DNA from: Methylobacterium sp. 10
GTDB taxonomy: Bacteria; Pseudomonadota; Alphaproteobacteria; Rhizobiales; Beijerinckiaceae
Length of the DNA: 64,000 nucleotides
NCBI RefSeq assembly: GCF_000519085.1
Contig: NZ_KI912577.1
Span: 3,466,035-3,530,034 of the forward strand
Direction of reading: 5' to 3'
The position numbers and the translations under genes were made by a program. The notes under the pieces are model-generated. The model made no database searches and was not told the DNA's origin. It was given only the letters and a program-made list of their open reading frames with translations. This document shows positions 50,991 to 61,623 of this stretch, in pieces. How positions within the stretch are numbered: position 1 is the first letter of the stretch; every line of letters starts with the position of its first letter.

Positions 50991-53900
50991 TCACGACAGG
51001 TGGAAGTCGGCCTGCGTGACGGCGGCGGCGGTGACGCCGAGGAGCAGGATCGTGTCGGCCCCGATCGCGACGGCGGTGTTGGCACCGGCCTGATTGATCG
51101 AGACCTCGCTGGCGAAGTCAGCCGCCGTGATCCCAAGGCCCGACAGGTCCATGACATCCTGGCCACCGGCCAGGTCGGCATCGAAGCCGACGATCCGGTC
51201 CGATCCGAACCCGAGCGCGAACACGAACGTGTCGTTTCCGGCGCCCCCTTTCAGAGTATCGTTCCCCAGGCCGCCGTTCAGACGATCGGCGCCGCTACTC
51301 CCGAAGAGCGTGTTGGCGAGCTCATTGCCGGTGAGGCTGAGACCGCCGACTTTGGCAATGAGGTTCTCGATCGATTCACCCGCCCGCAGGGTGAAGTCGC
51401 CGCTCGCATAGATCTTGTCCGTCCCGGCCCCGGCCGCCTCGTGCACGATGTCGTTCGGACCGTTGACGTAGTAGATGTCGTTGCCGCCAAAGCCGCTGAG
51501 CGTATCGGCACCGGCCCCGCTATAGAGCGTATTGGCGAGGTCGTTGCCGCCGAGGCTGATGCCGAGATTGCCTGCCTTGGCGATCAGGGTCTCCACCGCT
51601 TCGCCGGTCCCCAGGGTGAAACCGGCGCTCGCGTAGATCTTGTCGGTTCCGCCACCCGCCACCTCGTGGACGACGTCGCTCGCGCCGTTGACGTAGTAGA
51701 TGTCATGGCCGCCAAAGCCGCTGAGCGTATCGGCCCCGGCACCGCTGTAGAACCTGTTGGCGAGGTCGTTGCCGCCGAGGCTGATGCCGAGGTTTCCGGC
51801 CTTGGCGATCAGGGTCTCCACCGCCTCCCCGGTCCCCAGGGTGAAACTGGCAATCGCGTAGATCTTGTCGGTTCCGCCACCGGCCATTTCATGGACGACG
51901 TCGCCCGGTTGATCGACGTAGTAAATGTCGTTCCCCTCTCCCCCGGAGAGCGTGTCCGCTCCCCCGAGCCCGTCGAGGATGTCGTTGCCGAGGCCCGAGG
52001 TGATCGTGTTCGCCAGATTGGTTCCCGTGAGCCGGTCGGCATAGTCGCTGCCGAAGAGGTTTTCGAAACCGTGGATTTGGTCGCCTTGCGCATGGCCGCC
52101 GCTGGCAGTCAGTGTGAGAAGATTGACCGAGACGCCCGCGTTGGAGCGGTCGTAGCTCAGGGTATCGATGCCGCCCCCACCTTCCAGGTTGTCGCCAGCC
52201 CCCCCGCCCTCGATCATGTTGGCGAGGTTGTCGCCGGCAATCTGATCCGCGAGCGCGGAGCCGACCACGTTCTCGACATTGACGATCACATCCCGTTCGG
52301 CGTCGCCTCCCGATGCCTCGTCGGGCAACAAGCGCCCGCTGCGGACCTGCATGTTGATCCTCACACCCGCCGCGGAGGCGCTATAATCCACCGTATCGAT
52401 GCCGTCACCGCCATCCACCGCATCGCGACCCGCTCCCGGCGTGAGCCAGTCGTCTCCGGCGCCCCCCTTTAGAAAGTCCTTGCCGGCTCCGCCGCGGAGC
52501 GTATCGGCGCCTTCGCCGCCATCCAGCACGTCATCGCCGCGACTGCCGTTCAGCGTATCGTCTCCGTCCTCCCCGTAGAGGAAATCGTCCCTCGTATCGG
52601 GCCCTGAACTCAGCGTGTCGTTTCCACCCTCGCCGTGGAGGGCGTCGCTGCCTCCCGTGCCTCCGCTCAGGATGTCGTTCCCGGCACCGCCATAGAGCGA
52701 ATTGTCGCCCGACGTTCCGGTAATACGATTGTCGAGATCGTTGCCGACGAGGACGAGGGCGACACCCGCCGCCACGCTCGCTCCGGTGAAGTCGCGGTTT
52801 GCCTCGCCGGCCGCCAAGTTCCGCTGCTCGGACACCTTGAACGTGTCCCAGTGGCCATGCGTGATGCCGGAATTCCGGGCGATCAAGTCCGAGAAATGCT
52901 GGGCGTTGATATCGTTGACGAGCATCGTGCCGTCGAGCTGTTCCAGGTAGTAGAAGCGGTCGCCTTCCTGCAGCCGGTCCAGTTGCTCCTGGAAGATCCA
53001 CGTGAAGGTGGCCCCCATCTGACTGCCGCCGCTGGGCGCTTCGGCGAGACCGCCGATCCATAAATCGACGTCGTTCACATGGCTGATGCCGGTACCGTTG
53101 ATCTTGCCGCTGGTGGGATCGATCACGTCCTCACCGTAGACGGCCTTGAACTGCGCCAAGAGCTGGGCTCTTTGCGTGGCGTTGCCGCGGAGGTGGGCGC
53201 CGAAATCGTTCCAGTCCTGGTAGGCCGCGAGGCTTGGCACGCCCGCTCCCGCCGCATAGTCGGACGCCTGGCCGAGATCGTCGAGACTCGTGCCTGCGGT
53301 GCTCACCTCGGCCCTGAACTCGTTCAGCGAGGAGAGCCCGAGTTCGCGTCCGCGCATGATGTTGGCCGCACCGAGATCGAGCGGAAGCCCGAGAAGCTGA
53401 CTGCGGACGGCCTCGACCAGCTTCTCGTCGATCTGGTCGTGCGCCACCTGCATCGTCCCGGCCAGGAACGCCGCCGTCCCTCCCGTTACGCCCGGATGGG
53501 CCGGATCCTGGCCGGCGAACATCGCCGGGTTCAGAAATGCCTGGATGAGGGGCACTTCCTTCAGTACGCCGTCGCCATCGACGTAGGGAATCGTTTCGTT
53601 GATCATCGAGTGACCGACGCGGTACATCGCACCGGCGAATTCCTCGGAGATCGCGGCATTGACGTTCGCACGATAGCCGCTGAACCCGTGGTCGCCGGCA
53701 CCGGGGATCTCGCCGGACATCGCGGTGGCGAACTCGTCGAAGACGATTCTCTGATACTCCGCCGACGTGATGACCTTCGCGGCCTGGAAAACCTCCTCCG
53801 CGCTCCATTCGGGATGAAGCGCGCGGATTTGGTCGGCCTGATAATTGTGCTCCCGATGAAACACGGTATGGACGGAGGTCAGAGCGACGTTCTCGTTCGC

Positions 53901-54953
53901 CCGATGGTCGCCGGCGATGTAATAGGACAGCAGCTTTTCCAAGCTGAAGTTCGGATCGGGCTGGCCGTTCCGGTCGAGCGGGGACGTGTCGAAATCGTTC
54001 TTGTCGCCGAGCAGGATCGTGTGCTTGCCGTCGCCGATATCGGCGAAGTCCACGAAATTGGCCGCGTTCTTCAGGTAGGTCCAGGCGGCGAAGTCTCCCC
54101 CAGACGCGCTCGCTAGATCGAAGGCATGGGCCATATCGGCGTCGGTGACTCCGTTGTTGAGCAGAACGTCCTTGTAGGTCGCGAGGGTACCGCGGCCGAC
54201 GCCGTCCGGGCCGACCTCCTCCACGCCGTCGAGGAGATGATGCGTCTTGACGAGATGGCCGCCCGTATCGCGGATGACGGCGCCGTTGGCATCTCTAGCG
54301 GTTTCGCGAAGCAGCCAGGTCATGCCGGGCTCCGACCCATAGGTCTGGTTCTGGTCCACGAAAGGCGAGACCTTGTTCAGGTGCTCGGTTCCATCCACGT
54401 TGTCCAGGATGGGGTTGCCGTTCGTGTCGACCGTGTATCGCGCCGCGCGACCGCCGATGAGGAACTGCAGCTGCGGCGGAACACCCTGAGCGATGATGTT
54501 GTCCGTCGTATCAATGGTCAGGCCGGGATTGGCGGCCGCGATCTGCGCGAGCTTCGCATCGACGCCGCTCATATCGACGAACTGCGATCCGCCGCCACGG
54601 TCGTAGAAATCGAGGCCGTGATCGAAGAACTGACCGAATGACATCAAGAGGAGATTGGTGCCGTAGCTATTCGGCATCTCGACGGATTGGCCGTACTGGT
54701 CGATGGCTTCGGAGACGACGTTGCTGATCACCCGCTCGTTGGGGAGCAGGGCTCCGCTGGCTCCGGTCACCCGAACGCCGTTGATGCTCCCCAATTCGTA
54801 ATGAGCGTCCGTCAGGCGAACGAAGGGCTGGTCCGCGTTGCCCCAGAAGGGGTGCGCGAGGTTGTTGCCCTCACCGTTGATCGCCCTGAAATCACCCTCG
54901 TCGAACAGCGTGTCGAGGAAGGATAGATCTTGTGATCGAAGCGCGATTGCCAT
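50991..54953 (-). CDS. Animal-type haem peroxidase with RTX tail, paralogue 1
   Basis: 1320 residues from the ATG at 54953, which follows a ggag site. The peroxidase domain spans roughly 25-740. The distal His is in SFGQFFDHGLDFYDRGG (about 108), the catalytic Arg in HTVFHREHNYQADQ (about 366), and the proximal His in YRVGHSMINETIPY (about 447). Then come RTX nonapeptides (GGAGNDILSGG, GEDGDDTLNG, GGAGKDFLKGG), three 75-residue modules with YYVNGASDVVHEVAGGG, and a final block LNGGLGNDTLKGGAGNDTFV. The end DRIVGFDADLAGGQDVMDL is the type I secretion form. It is thus an exported, calcium-folding peroxidase. Mn(II)-oxidising MopA-type proteins have the same plan, so manganese or halide oxidation is possible. 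Confidence 0.9.
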   Translation of the reverse strand: MAIALRSQDLSFLDTLFDEGDFRAINGEGNNLAHPFWGNADQPFVRLTDAHYELGSINGVRVTGASGALLPNERVISNVVSEAIDQYGQSVEMPNSYGTNLLLMSFGQFFDHGLDFYDRGGGSQFVDMSGVDAKLAQIAAANPGLTIDTTDNIIAQGVPPQLQFLIGGRAARYTVDTNGNPILDNVDGTEHLNKVSPFVDQNQTYGSEPGMTWLLRETARDANGAVIRDTGGHLVKTHHLLDGVEEVGPDGVGRGTLATYKDVLLNNGVTDADMAHAFDLASASGGDFAAWTYLKNAANFVDFADIGDGKHTILLGDKNDFDTSPLDRNGQPDPNFSLEKLLSYYIAGDHRANENVALTSVHTVFHREHNYQADQIRALHPEWSAEEVFQAAKVITSAEYQRIVFDEFATAMSGEIPGAGDHGFSGYRANVNAAISEEFAGAMYRVGHSMINETIPYVDGDGVLKEVPLIQAFLNPAMFAGQDPAHPGVTGGTAAFLAGTMQVAHDQIDEKLVEAVRSQLLGLPLDLGAANIMRGRELGLSSLNEFRAEVSTAGTSLDDLGQASDYAAGAGVPSLAAYQDWNDFGAHLRGNATQRAQLLAQFKAVYGEDVIDPTSGKINGTGISHVNDVDLWIGGLAEAPSGGSQMGATFTWIFQEQLDRLQEGDRFYYLEQLDGTMLVNDINAQHFSDLIARNSGITHGHWDTFKVSEQRNLAAGEANRDFTGASVAAGVALVLVGNDLDNRITGTSGDNSLYGGAGNDILSGGTGGSDALHGEGGNDTLSSGPDTRDDFLYGEDGDDTLNGSRGDDVLDGGEGADTLRGGAGKDFLKGGAGDDWLTPGAGRDAVDGGDGIDTVDYSASAAGVRINMQVRSGRLLPDEASGGDAERDVIVNVENVVGSALADQIAGDNLANMIEGGGAGDNLEGGGGIDTLSYDRSNAGVSVNLLTLTASGGHAQGDQIHGFENLFGSDYADRLTGTNLANTITSGLGNDILDGLGGADTLSGGEGNDIYYVDQPGDVVHEMAGGGTDKIYAIASFTLGTGEAVETLIAKAGNLGISLGGNDLANRFYSGAGADTLSGFGGHDIYYVNGASDVVHEVAGGGTDKIYASAGFTLGTGEAVETLIAKAGNLGISLGGNDLANTLYSGAGADTLSGFGGNDIYYVNGPNDIVHEAAGAGTDKIYASGDFTLRAGESIENLIAKVGGLSLTGNELANTLFGSSGADRLNGGLGNDTLKGGAGNDTFVFALGFGSDRIVGFDADLAGGQDVMDLSGLGITAADFASEVSINQAGANTAVAIGADTILLLGVTAAAVTQADFHLS
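51340..52010. repeat. Three tandem 225-base modules in peroxidase paralogue 1
   Basis: Same module as in paralogue 2, one copy fewer. Units differ from one another at only a few codons. Confidence 0.8.
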
Positions 54954-55070
54954 CGGAATACTCCATATCAATTGGGCAGCCGGGGATACTTGCCAGCTTT
55001 CGCCAGCGACAATCAGTCAAAATAAGCAACCGATACTTATTGTGTGCGCAGAAGGTTCGACTGGCCGTGA

Positions 55071-58000
55071 CTACGCCAGGTGGAAGTCAGTCTGCGTGAC
55101 AGTGGCGGCGTTGACGCCGAGGAGCAGGATCGTGTCGGCCCCGATCACGACGGCGGTGTTGGCACCGGCCTGAGTGATCGAGACTTCGCCGGCGAAGTCG
55201 GCCGCCGTGATCCCGAGGCCCGTCAGGTCCATGATGTCCTGGCCACCGGCCAAGTCGGCATCGAAACCGACGATCCGGTCCGATCCGAAACCGGATGCGA
55301 ACACGAACGTGTCGTTTCCGGCGCCCCCTTTCAGGGTATCGTTCCCGAGGCCGCCGTTCAGACGATCAGCGCCGCTACTCCCATAGAGCGTGTTGGCGAG
55401 CTCGTTGCCGTTGAGGCTGAGGCCGCCGACCTTGGCGATGAGGTTTTCGATCGCTTCGCCCGTCCCCAGGGTGAAGTTGCTGCTGGCGTAGATCTTGTCC
55501 GTTCCGCCACCCGCCACCTCGTGGACGACGTCGCTTGCGCCGTTGACGTAGTAGATGTCGTTGCCGCCATTGCCGCTGAGGGTATCGCCGCCGGCACCGC
55601 TGTAAAGCGTATTGGCGAGCTCGTTGCCACCGAGGCTGATGCCGAGGTTTCCCGCCTTGGCGATCAGGGTCTCGACCGCTTCCCCAGTCCCCAGGGTGAA
55701 GTTGCTGCTGGCGTAGATCTTGTCGGTTCCGCCACCCGCCGCCTCGTGAACGACGTCGGTTGCACCGTTGACGTAGTAGATGTCGTTGCCGCCAAAGCCG
55801 CTGAGCGTATCGGCACCGGCACCGCTGTAGAGCGTGTTGGCGAGTTGGTTGCCGCCGAGGCTGATGCCAAGGTTTCCCGCCTTGGCGATCAGGGTCTCGA
55901 CCGCTTCCCCGGTCCCCAGGGTGAGATTACCGCTCGCGTAGATCTTGTCCGTCCCGCCTCCGGCCACCTCATGCACCGTGTCGCTGGGGCCGTTGACGTA
56001 GTAGATGTCATTGCCGCCAAAGCCGCTCAGACTGTCGTTGCCGGCACCGCTGTAGAGCGTATTGGCGAGATTGTTGCCACCGAGGCTGATGCCGAGGTTT
56101 CCCGCCTTGGCGATCAGGGTCTCGACCGCCTCACCCGCCCCCAGGGTAAAGTTGCCACTTGCGTAGATCTTGTCAGTTCCGCCGCCGGCCACTTCGTGTA
56201 CGACGTCGCCCAATTGATCGACGTAGTAGACGTCGTTCCCCGATCCCCCAGAAAGGATGTCCGCCCCCCCAAGGCCGTCGAGGACGTCGTTGCCCGCGCC
56301 CGACCGGATAATGTTGGCCCGGCCATCGCCCGTCACCGATTCCGGGGCGACGTCGTTGATCGTGATCGTGAAGGTCTTTGTGATGGAGAACGATCCATCG
56401 CTGACGGAGACGACGATGTCATGGCTCGGCGCCTGCTCAAAATCGATCATCGTCCGGTCCGCGATGACGATCTTCCCCGTGCTGTCGATCGCGAAGCGGC
56501 CGCCGGCATTGTCGAGCAGGGAATAGGTCAGCACGGTCGTGTCGACGTCGACGCCGACGACACTTCCGATGGCCGATCCGTTGACCCAGTTCTCGTCGGA
56601 TGACAGCGGTCCCCCGACGATATCGGTCGGAGCATCGTTGACGGGGATGACGGCGGCCGTCGGTTCCGACGTGAGCCGTTCGGGAACGCCGAGACCGTCT
56701 AGGAAAGTCGCGACGACGCGGAGCGGTTGACCTGCCTGAAGGTCACCGGGCGTGAAGGTCGTGCCGGTCGCGCCGGGGATGTCCCGCCAGTCGGTCCCGT
56801 CGAAGGACTGCCATATCAGCACCAGGGTGCCCGGCCTGATCCCGTTGAGATCGTTAAGGCTCAGAACCGCCGCAGTAAGAACCTGTTTCTCGGTGGGCGT
56901 CGCATCGTTGATCGTGACCGTCCCGGTCGCGATCGCGTTGGTTCCGCTGATCGTGATGGTTTGATCGGCGAATTGGAGCCGCTCGATGTTGCGAATCGTG
57001 TCGGTGCCATCCGTACCGACGGTATCGGTCACGGTGCGACGCCCGCCGCCGTCGGGTCCACTAATCGTGTAGTCATTGAAGTCGCCCGAGAAGACGGCCG
57101 TGTCGACGTCATTGACGCCAACCCCGGTTGTGACGATCTCGCGGACGATGGCGAGCTGACCGGGGTTGATCGCCCCCGACAACATCTGGGCCTTAATCTC
57201 ATTGAGGCTGTCCGCGTAGCGGAGGATCGCTCCACTGCCGTCCTTGTTCGCGTGAACGGCGATCCGGACGTTGAGCCAGACATCACCGTCGATGAAGTCG
57301 TTGCCGAGATTGCCGCGGATCAGGTCGCTGCCTGCGCCGCCGAGAAGGATCTCGCCGCCCGTCGTACCGATCCCGGCTCCTCCGCTCGGGTCGAAGACCA
57401 CGGCGTTCGGCAGGCCCGGCGCCGCGTCGAGGAGGCCGCGCAGGCCGGTGATCCTGTCGACGCCCGCCTGAGTGAGCACGTTGACAAAATTCTCACCGAT
57501 CACGAGCTTGGAGGCACCGGTCAGGATGTCGTTGAATTTCCACCCCGATAAGCCTTCGACGGAGTCGAAGCGGTCGCGCAGGATGATGTTCTCTCGGTTG
57601 TCAAAAACGCGGATGCCGAGATCGGAATCCGCCCCAGTCGGATCGCCCTTGTGGATCGACCAGTCGAACCCCTCCATCCCGTTATTACGCTGGATGCCTG
57701 GCCCTTCGACCATGATGTCATCGCCGTTCTCGCCGTCGTAGTCCGTATCGTTGCCCTGACCATTGAGGACGTCGTGGCCCACGATGGTGCTGTTGAAGAA
57801 GAGCTGCGAATTTTCACCCGAAAGTCCGTCGAAGCCTTCGCCGCCCTCGATCCAATCGTCGCCTTCGTTACCCATCAATCCGTCTGGGGCGCTGCCGCCA
57901 AGAATGAAGTCGTTGCCCAGCCCGGCGAATACCTCCTTGGTGTCGGTGGTACCCATGATGAAATCTTGACCGGCATCGCCGAACAGCAGATCGAGGCCCG

Positions 58001-61000
58001 AGCCGCCGTTGATGACGTCGTTGCCAAGGTTGCCCCGCAGCACGTCGTCACCGAAGGGATCCTCGATGATGTCGTCGCCATCGCCACCGAAGACATTGTC
58101 GGATTCCATGCCGGCATTGAGGTAGTCGTCGCCGCCATCCCCCCAGAGCGTGTCGATGCCTTTGTCGCCGTAGAGCCTATCGTTGCCCTCGGTCCCTCCG
58201 AGGACGAAATGCTCGCCGCCACTCACCTTCAGGGTACCGCCGACGTCATGTACCTTACCGTCGACGGTGATCGTGGTGCCGGTGTAGCTGCGCACGACCT
58301 TGGGATCGATCGCCTGTTGCGATGCTCTGTCCCAGGTCGGATCCAGACCATCCTGAGCGATACCGCGGTCGAGTTCGAGGATGTGGTCCGGCGTGGTGAA
58401 CAGCGAGCCGTTGAGGTGGGTCGAATAGAGCTCACCGAGATCGGTGTTGCGCATCACCAGATCGGTGAAGGTGTTCGGCTCGAGGTTGTTGAGCAGGTTC
58501 AGTCCCTGAGTGCGGCTCAGATAATAAAGCCGGTCACCGTTCTGCAGATGCTCCATCTGGTATTCGAAGACGAAGTTGAAGGTGGACCCCAGCATGCCGC
58601 CGAACTCGTTCAGCTCCTCGGCCAGGCCGCCGATCCAGAGATCGATTGTGTTGAGACCACCGAGGCTGCCGCCGGCATAAACGCCGGACGCGTTCAGGAA
58701 ATCGAGCCTATCGGCCGCGACACCTCCTCCGTTCTCGTCCACCCCCAGGACCAGTTCCATGGCTGCAACGCGCTTGTCATCGACGGTGGTAGCGCCGGTG
58801 ATGGTCGCATGGGTTCCGTAGGCGGCGATGAAGTTGATCATCGAGGTGGGATTCTTGATGTGCTGGGCGAAATCTGCCCAGCTCGTATAGGGCTTGAGAT
58901 CGGGGTCGCCGAAATCCGTGTAGAGTTGCCTACGGGTTTCGTTGAGCGAGGGGACCCCGGTATCACGAGCGCGAGCGATGTTCAGCGCTGCCAGATCGAG
59001 CGGCAGGCCGAGCAGCTTGCTGCGCACGTCCTGGACGATGAACTCGTCCATCTCGTTGCCGATGTCACGGGTCAGGCCTCGGATGATGGCGCCGTTCGTG
59101 GCGGCGAGGTCGTGGCCCGTGCCCACATACATCTGGGGGTTAAGGAATGCCTCGATCAAGGTCGCCTGGGCGTCGTCTCCGTTGACGGTGGACAGGTCGT
59201 TCTCGAGCCGGTCCACCGTGCCGGTGAGCATCGAATGGCCGAAGCGATAGACCACGTGCGCGAACTCGGCCACGATCGACGGGTCGATGTCGGCACTGTT
59301 GGTGAAGACGAACGGATCGACGTTGGGCTGAACACGGCGAGCGAATTCCTCGAAGACGAGATGCTGGTACTGCATCTCGGTGACGAAGCGCGCGGACTGG
59401 AAGAGGCGCTCGCCGTCCCATTCGAGTCCCGCCGTGGATGCCGGGATCTGCGTGATGTCCGTCGTCAGCCATTCGTTAATGAAGTTGATGTCGCCGGTGG
59501 CGAGGATCGTGGCCTTGTTTTCCTCCACCAGCCGATTGTGCTCAGAATGGAAGATGGAGTGCACCGCCGTGAGGGCGACGTTCTCGTTGCCGCGACCGTC
59601 GCCGGTGACGAAATGCGCGTCGAGCATCTCGTTGTCGTAGGTCAGCGGATTCCGGTCGTCGGCCACGAGATCGGCCGCATCGATCCCGCCGTCGAGATTG
59701 AGATCCGCGAGGTCGCCCAGATCGATGCCGCCGCTCTGGTTCGCATCCCTGATGACGCTCGCCCCGGCAGCGAGGTCGGCCGCGTTGCTGACGCCGTCGC
59801 CATTGAAATCGAGGCGGTCGTCGTCGGCGACCTGCCGGAGCTTTGCCGTTGTCGGATTGTGGTCGTGATCGACGAAGACCGGCTCGGCGTGATGCGCGAT
59901 GTCGTTGAGGAAGGCGTGGTTAGTGCCGATGGCCCCCGCCGTGGTGATGCCTGAGGCGATTCCTTCCTTAAACCAGTTGGTGTCGTGCAGAGCGTCGGGC
60001 GCCATGACCATCTGCGCATAGCCGTTTTCGCCCGGAATGAAGCGGCCGTATTGGTCGGTCTTGAGCAACGGGACGTTGTGGACATCGAAGTCGCTGAGCC
60101 GGATGCCCAGCATCTCGAGCGCCTGGGCCTTGACCTCGGCCCAGTTGCCGATCGCACCGTCGAGCGATCCGTCAGCCGCCTTCCCGTCGAGGAGGCGTCC
60201 GGTCGAGACCGCATGGCCGAGAGCGTTCTTCTCGTATTCGCGCAAGAAGACCTGATGGGAAGCATGTGACGTATAGGTCTGGTTCTGATCGACGAACGAT
60301 GTCGTCGTGTTCTCATGCTGCGGGACGCCGTTCGCATCGCGCGTCACGGTCGCGCGTGTCAGGGCCATGAAGTTCGTCGGGCTGCCGGGCACGTAGAGCG
60401 GGTCGTCGGGCTGCAGCGGGATGTAGACCGTGCCGTTATTGCCCTTGGTGACGAGGTCCAGCCCATGATCGAAGAACTGGCCGAAGAAGGTCATCCAGGA
60501 GTTGAAGCCGGGGGACAGGCCGATATCGGGCGACTGGTTCGGGATCGTCGCGAGGTCCGCGTTGGTGACGACCAACTCGTTCCCCGTCGGTGACACTCCC
60601 GGGCGGACCGGAACCTTTCCAGGATGATCCGCTTCGAAGGCCGCGAGCGACAGGGGATTGTTGAACCAAGCATCGACGGCCGCCGGGTTGTCGACTGTCA
60701 TGTTGACGATGAGGTTGGAGATTATGCGCGGATCCGCGTCGGCGACATCACCCGTTTCCCCGTAATCGGTGTTGGTGATGACGGGCGCGCCCGGACCGAA
60801 GGGCATCGTGTCCCCGTCGTCGTCGTTCACGAAGACCGGGTCGAGCAGAAGTGGGAACGGATTGTCGGCGGCACCATATTCGCGCTGGAGGAGATTGTTG
60901 TCTCGCCCGTCGACCGTACGCAGGCCGTACGGCGTCAGGGCGGCGTCCGCATTCGACAGGCCGACATACACCGATTGAATCGCGGTCGTCATAGTCATGC

Positions 61001-61082
61001 CGCCAGCATGCGCCTCGGCGATCTTAATCTGCTTGAGTATGAAGCTGAGATCATCTTGATTGACAATGAAACTCGTAGTCAT
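55071..61082 (-). CDS. Animal-type haem peroxidase with RTX tail, paralogue 2 (about 2000 residues)
   Basis: About 2003 residues from ATG 61082, preceded by ggggaggga. Distal His is in FFGQFFDHGLDLVTKGN (about 204) and proximal His in YRFGHSMLTGTVDR (about 614). The position of the catalytic Arg reads HSIFHSEHNRLVEE, with Ser in place of Arg, unlike paralogue 1. An EF-hand/dockerin-like stretch lies near 420-470 (RLDFNGDGVSNAADLAAG, NLDGGIDAADL). RTX repeats, a long haem-independent region with cadherin-like parts (SSDENWVNGSAIGSVVGVDV, FDIVVSVSDGSFSITKT-like) and four 75-residue modules follow. The last 280 residues are nearly identical to paralogue 1. Secreted by type I, with no exporter gene in the window. 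Confidence 0.85.
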   Translation of the reverse strand: MTTSFIVNQDDLSFILKQIKIAEAHAGGMTMTTAIQSVYVGLSNADAALTPYGLRTVDGRDNNLLQREYGAADNPFPLLLDPVFVNDDDGDTMPFGPGAPVITNTDYGETGDVADADPRIISNLIVNMTVDNPAAVDAWFNNPLSLAAFEADHPGKVPVRPGVSPTGNELVVTNADLATIPNQSPDIGLSPGFNSWMTFFGQFFDHGLDLVTKGNNGTVYIPLQPDDPLYVPGSPTNFMALTRATVTRDANGVPQHENTTTSFVDQNQTYTSHASHQVFLREYEKNALGHAVSTGRLLDGKAADGSLDGAIGNWAEVKAQALEMLGIRLSDFDVHNVPLLKTDQYGRFIPGENGYAQMVMAPDALHDTNWFKEGIASGITTAGAIGTNHAFLNDIAHHAEPVFVDHDHNPTTAKLRQVADDDRLDFNGDGVSNAADLAAGASVIRDANQSGGIDLGDLADLNLDGGIDAADLVADDRNPLTYDNEMLDAHFVTGDGRGNENVALTAVHSIFHSEHNRLVEENKATILATGDINFINEWLTTDITQIPASTAGLEWDGERLFQSARFVTEMQYQHLVFEEFARRVQPNVDPFVFTNSADIDPSIVAEFAHVVYRFGHSMLTGTVDRLENDLSTVNGDDAQATLIEAFLNPQMYVGTGHDLAATNGAIIRGLTRDIGNEMDEFIVQDVRSKLLGLPLDLAALNIARARDTGVPSLNETRRQLYTDFGDPDLKPYTSWADFAQHIKNPTSMINFIAAYGTHATITGATTVDDKRVAAMELVLGVDENGGGVAADRLDFLNASGVYAGGSLGGLNTIDLWIGGLAEELNEFGGMLGSTFNFVFEYQMEHLQNGDRLYYLSRTQGLNLLNNLEPNTFTDLVMRNTDLGELYSTHLNGSLFTTPDHILELDRGIAQDGLDPTWDRASQQAIDPKVVRSYTGTTITVDGKVHDVGGTLKVSGGEHFVLGGTEGNDRLYGDKGIDTLWGDGGDDYLNAGMESDNVFGGDGDDIIEDPFGDDVLRGNLGNDVINGGSGLDLLFGDAGQDFIMGTTDTKEVFAGLGNDFILGGSAPDGLMGNEGDDWIEGGEGFDGLSGENSQLFFNSTIVGHDVLNGQGNDTDYDGENGDDIMVEGPGIQRNNGMEGFDWSIHKGDPTGADSDLGIRVFDNRENIILRDRFDSVEGLSGWKFNDILTGASKLVIGENFVNVLTQAGVDRITGLRGLLDAAPGLPNAVVFDPSGGAGIGTTGGEILLGGAGSDLIRGNLGNDFIDGDVWLNVRIAVHANKDGSGAILRYADSLNEIKAQMLSGAINPGQLAIVREIVTTGVGVNDVDTAVFSGDFNDYTISGPDGGGRRTVTDTVGTDGTDTIRNIERLQFADQTITISGTNAIATGTVTINDATPTEKQVLTAAVLSLNDLNGIRPGTLVLIWQSFDGTDWRDIPGATGTTFTPGDLQAGQPLRVVATFLDGLGVPERLTSEPTAAVIPVNDAPTDIVGGPLSSDENWVNGSAIGSVVGVDVDTTVLTYSLLDNAGGRFAIDSTGKIVIADRTMIDFEQAPSHDIVVSVSDGSFSITKTFTITINDVAPESVTGDGRANIIRSGAGNDVLDGLGGADILSGGSGNDVYYVDQLGDVVHEVAGGGTDKIYASGNFTLGAGEAVETLIAKAGNLGISLGGNNLANTLYSGAGNDSLSGFGGNDIYYVNGPSDTVHEVAGGGTDKIYASGNLTLGTGEAVETLIAKAGNLGISLGGNQLANTLYSGAGADTLSGFGGNDIYYVNGATDVVHEAAGGGTDKIYASSNFTLGTGEAVETLIAKAGNLGISLGGNELANTLYSGAGGDTLSGNGGNDIYYVNGASDVVHEVAGGGTDKIYASSNFTLGTGEAIENLIAKVGGLSLNGNELANTLYGSSGADRLNGGLGNDTLKGGAGNDTFVFASGFGSDRIVGFDADLAGGQDIMDLTGLGITAADFAGEVSITQAGANTAVVIGADTILLLGVNAATVTQTDFHLA
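55420..56320. repeat. Four tandem 225-base modules in peroxidase paralogue 2
   Basis: The phrase gttgacgtagtagatgtc recurs at 55542, 55767 and 55992, with a variant near 56217, an exact 225-base period. Paralogue 1 has three such modules (51462, 51687, about 51912). Confidence 0.85.
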
Positions 61083-61623
61083 TGCTCCCTCCCCGAGTCG
61101 AAAACATCCGGTTTTGATGCAATAAATCTTCGATCTACGATTTTTCCTCCGCCTAAAATTGTAAAATATCCTGGCCCACATGCTATCGTGAGCGATTAAA
61201 CATACGGAGATAAATAATGAAAAGCGCGCAAATACATTCCTATACATTAGGATTGTAAACGAAGTTAAAAAATATAAATGCACTAATTATGCTGCGACAG
61301 ATGTCTATGTCAGTATTAATTCGTCTTTTTACAAAAATAAGCTAGCTCATATTTTGGTATATAGCCCTAAATAGATGGGAGACAGAGCATTGTGCTTAAT
61401 GCCGAGCATATTGAAGGGGCGGCATTGGCCTGCTCCCTCGAGAGTATCGCTGGCGCTTCCCATGCGCGAGCCGGCCACTCGCGCGGCTATGCATGTAGTG
61501 CGGTCGGCCACTAATACCGAATTGATCTAACGGCTGAGCCCGCACGCAAGCATCATCGTAGAGGTGCCGAAAGAGGTGGTTTCCAGACATCGCCGACGGC
61601 TGACAGATCGAGGGTAACCAAAG
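61083..61623. promoter_or_regulatory. AT-rich upstream region of peroxidase paralogue 2
   Basis: About 300 bases are strongly AT-rich (atacattaggattgtaaac, aaaaatataaatgcac), unlike the genome, and probably carry the promoter. The rest shows no gene. Confidence 0.45.

Noticed and set aside
55420..56320. Regular repeats considered as CRISPR
   Set aside because: The 225-base period is protein-coding and lies in the RTX tail; there are no short repeat-spacer units anywhere in the window.
57651..59954. Plus-strand frame of 767 codons opposite peroxidase paralogue 2
   Set aside because: Composed of Val/Glu/Asp-rich runs caused by antisense reading of RTX-type codons; no recognisable domain.
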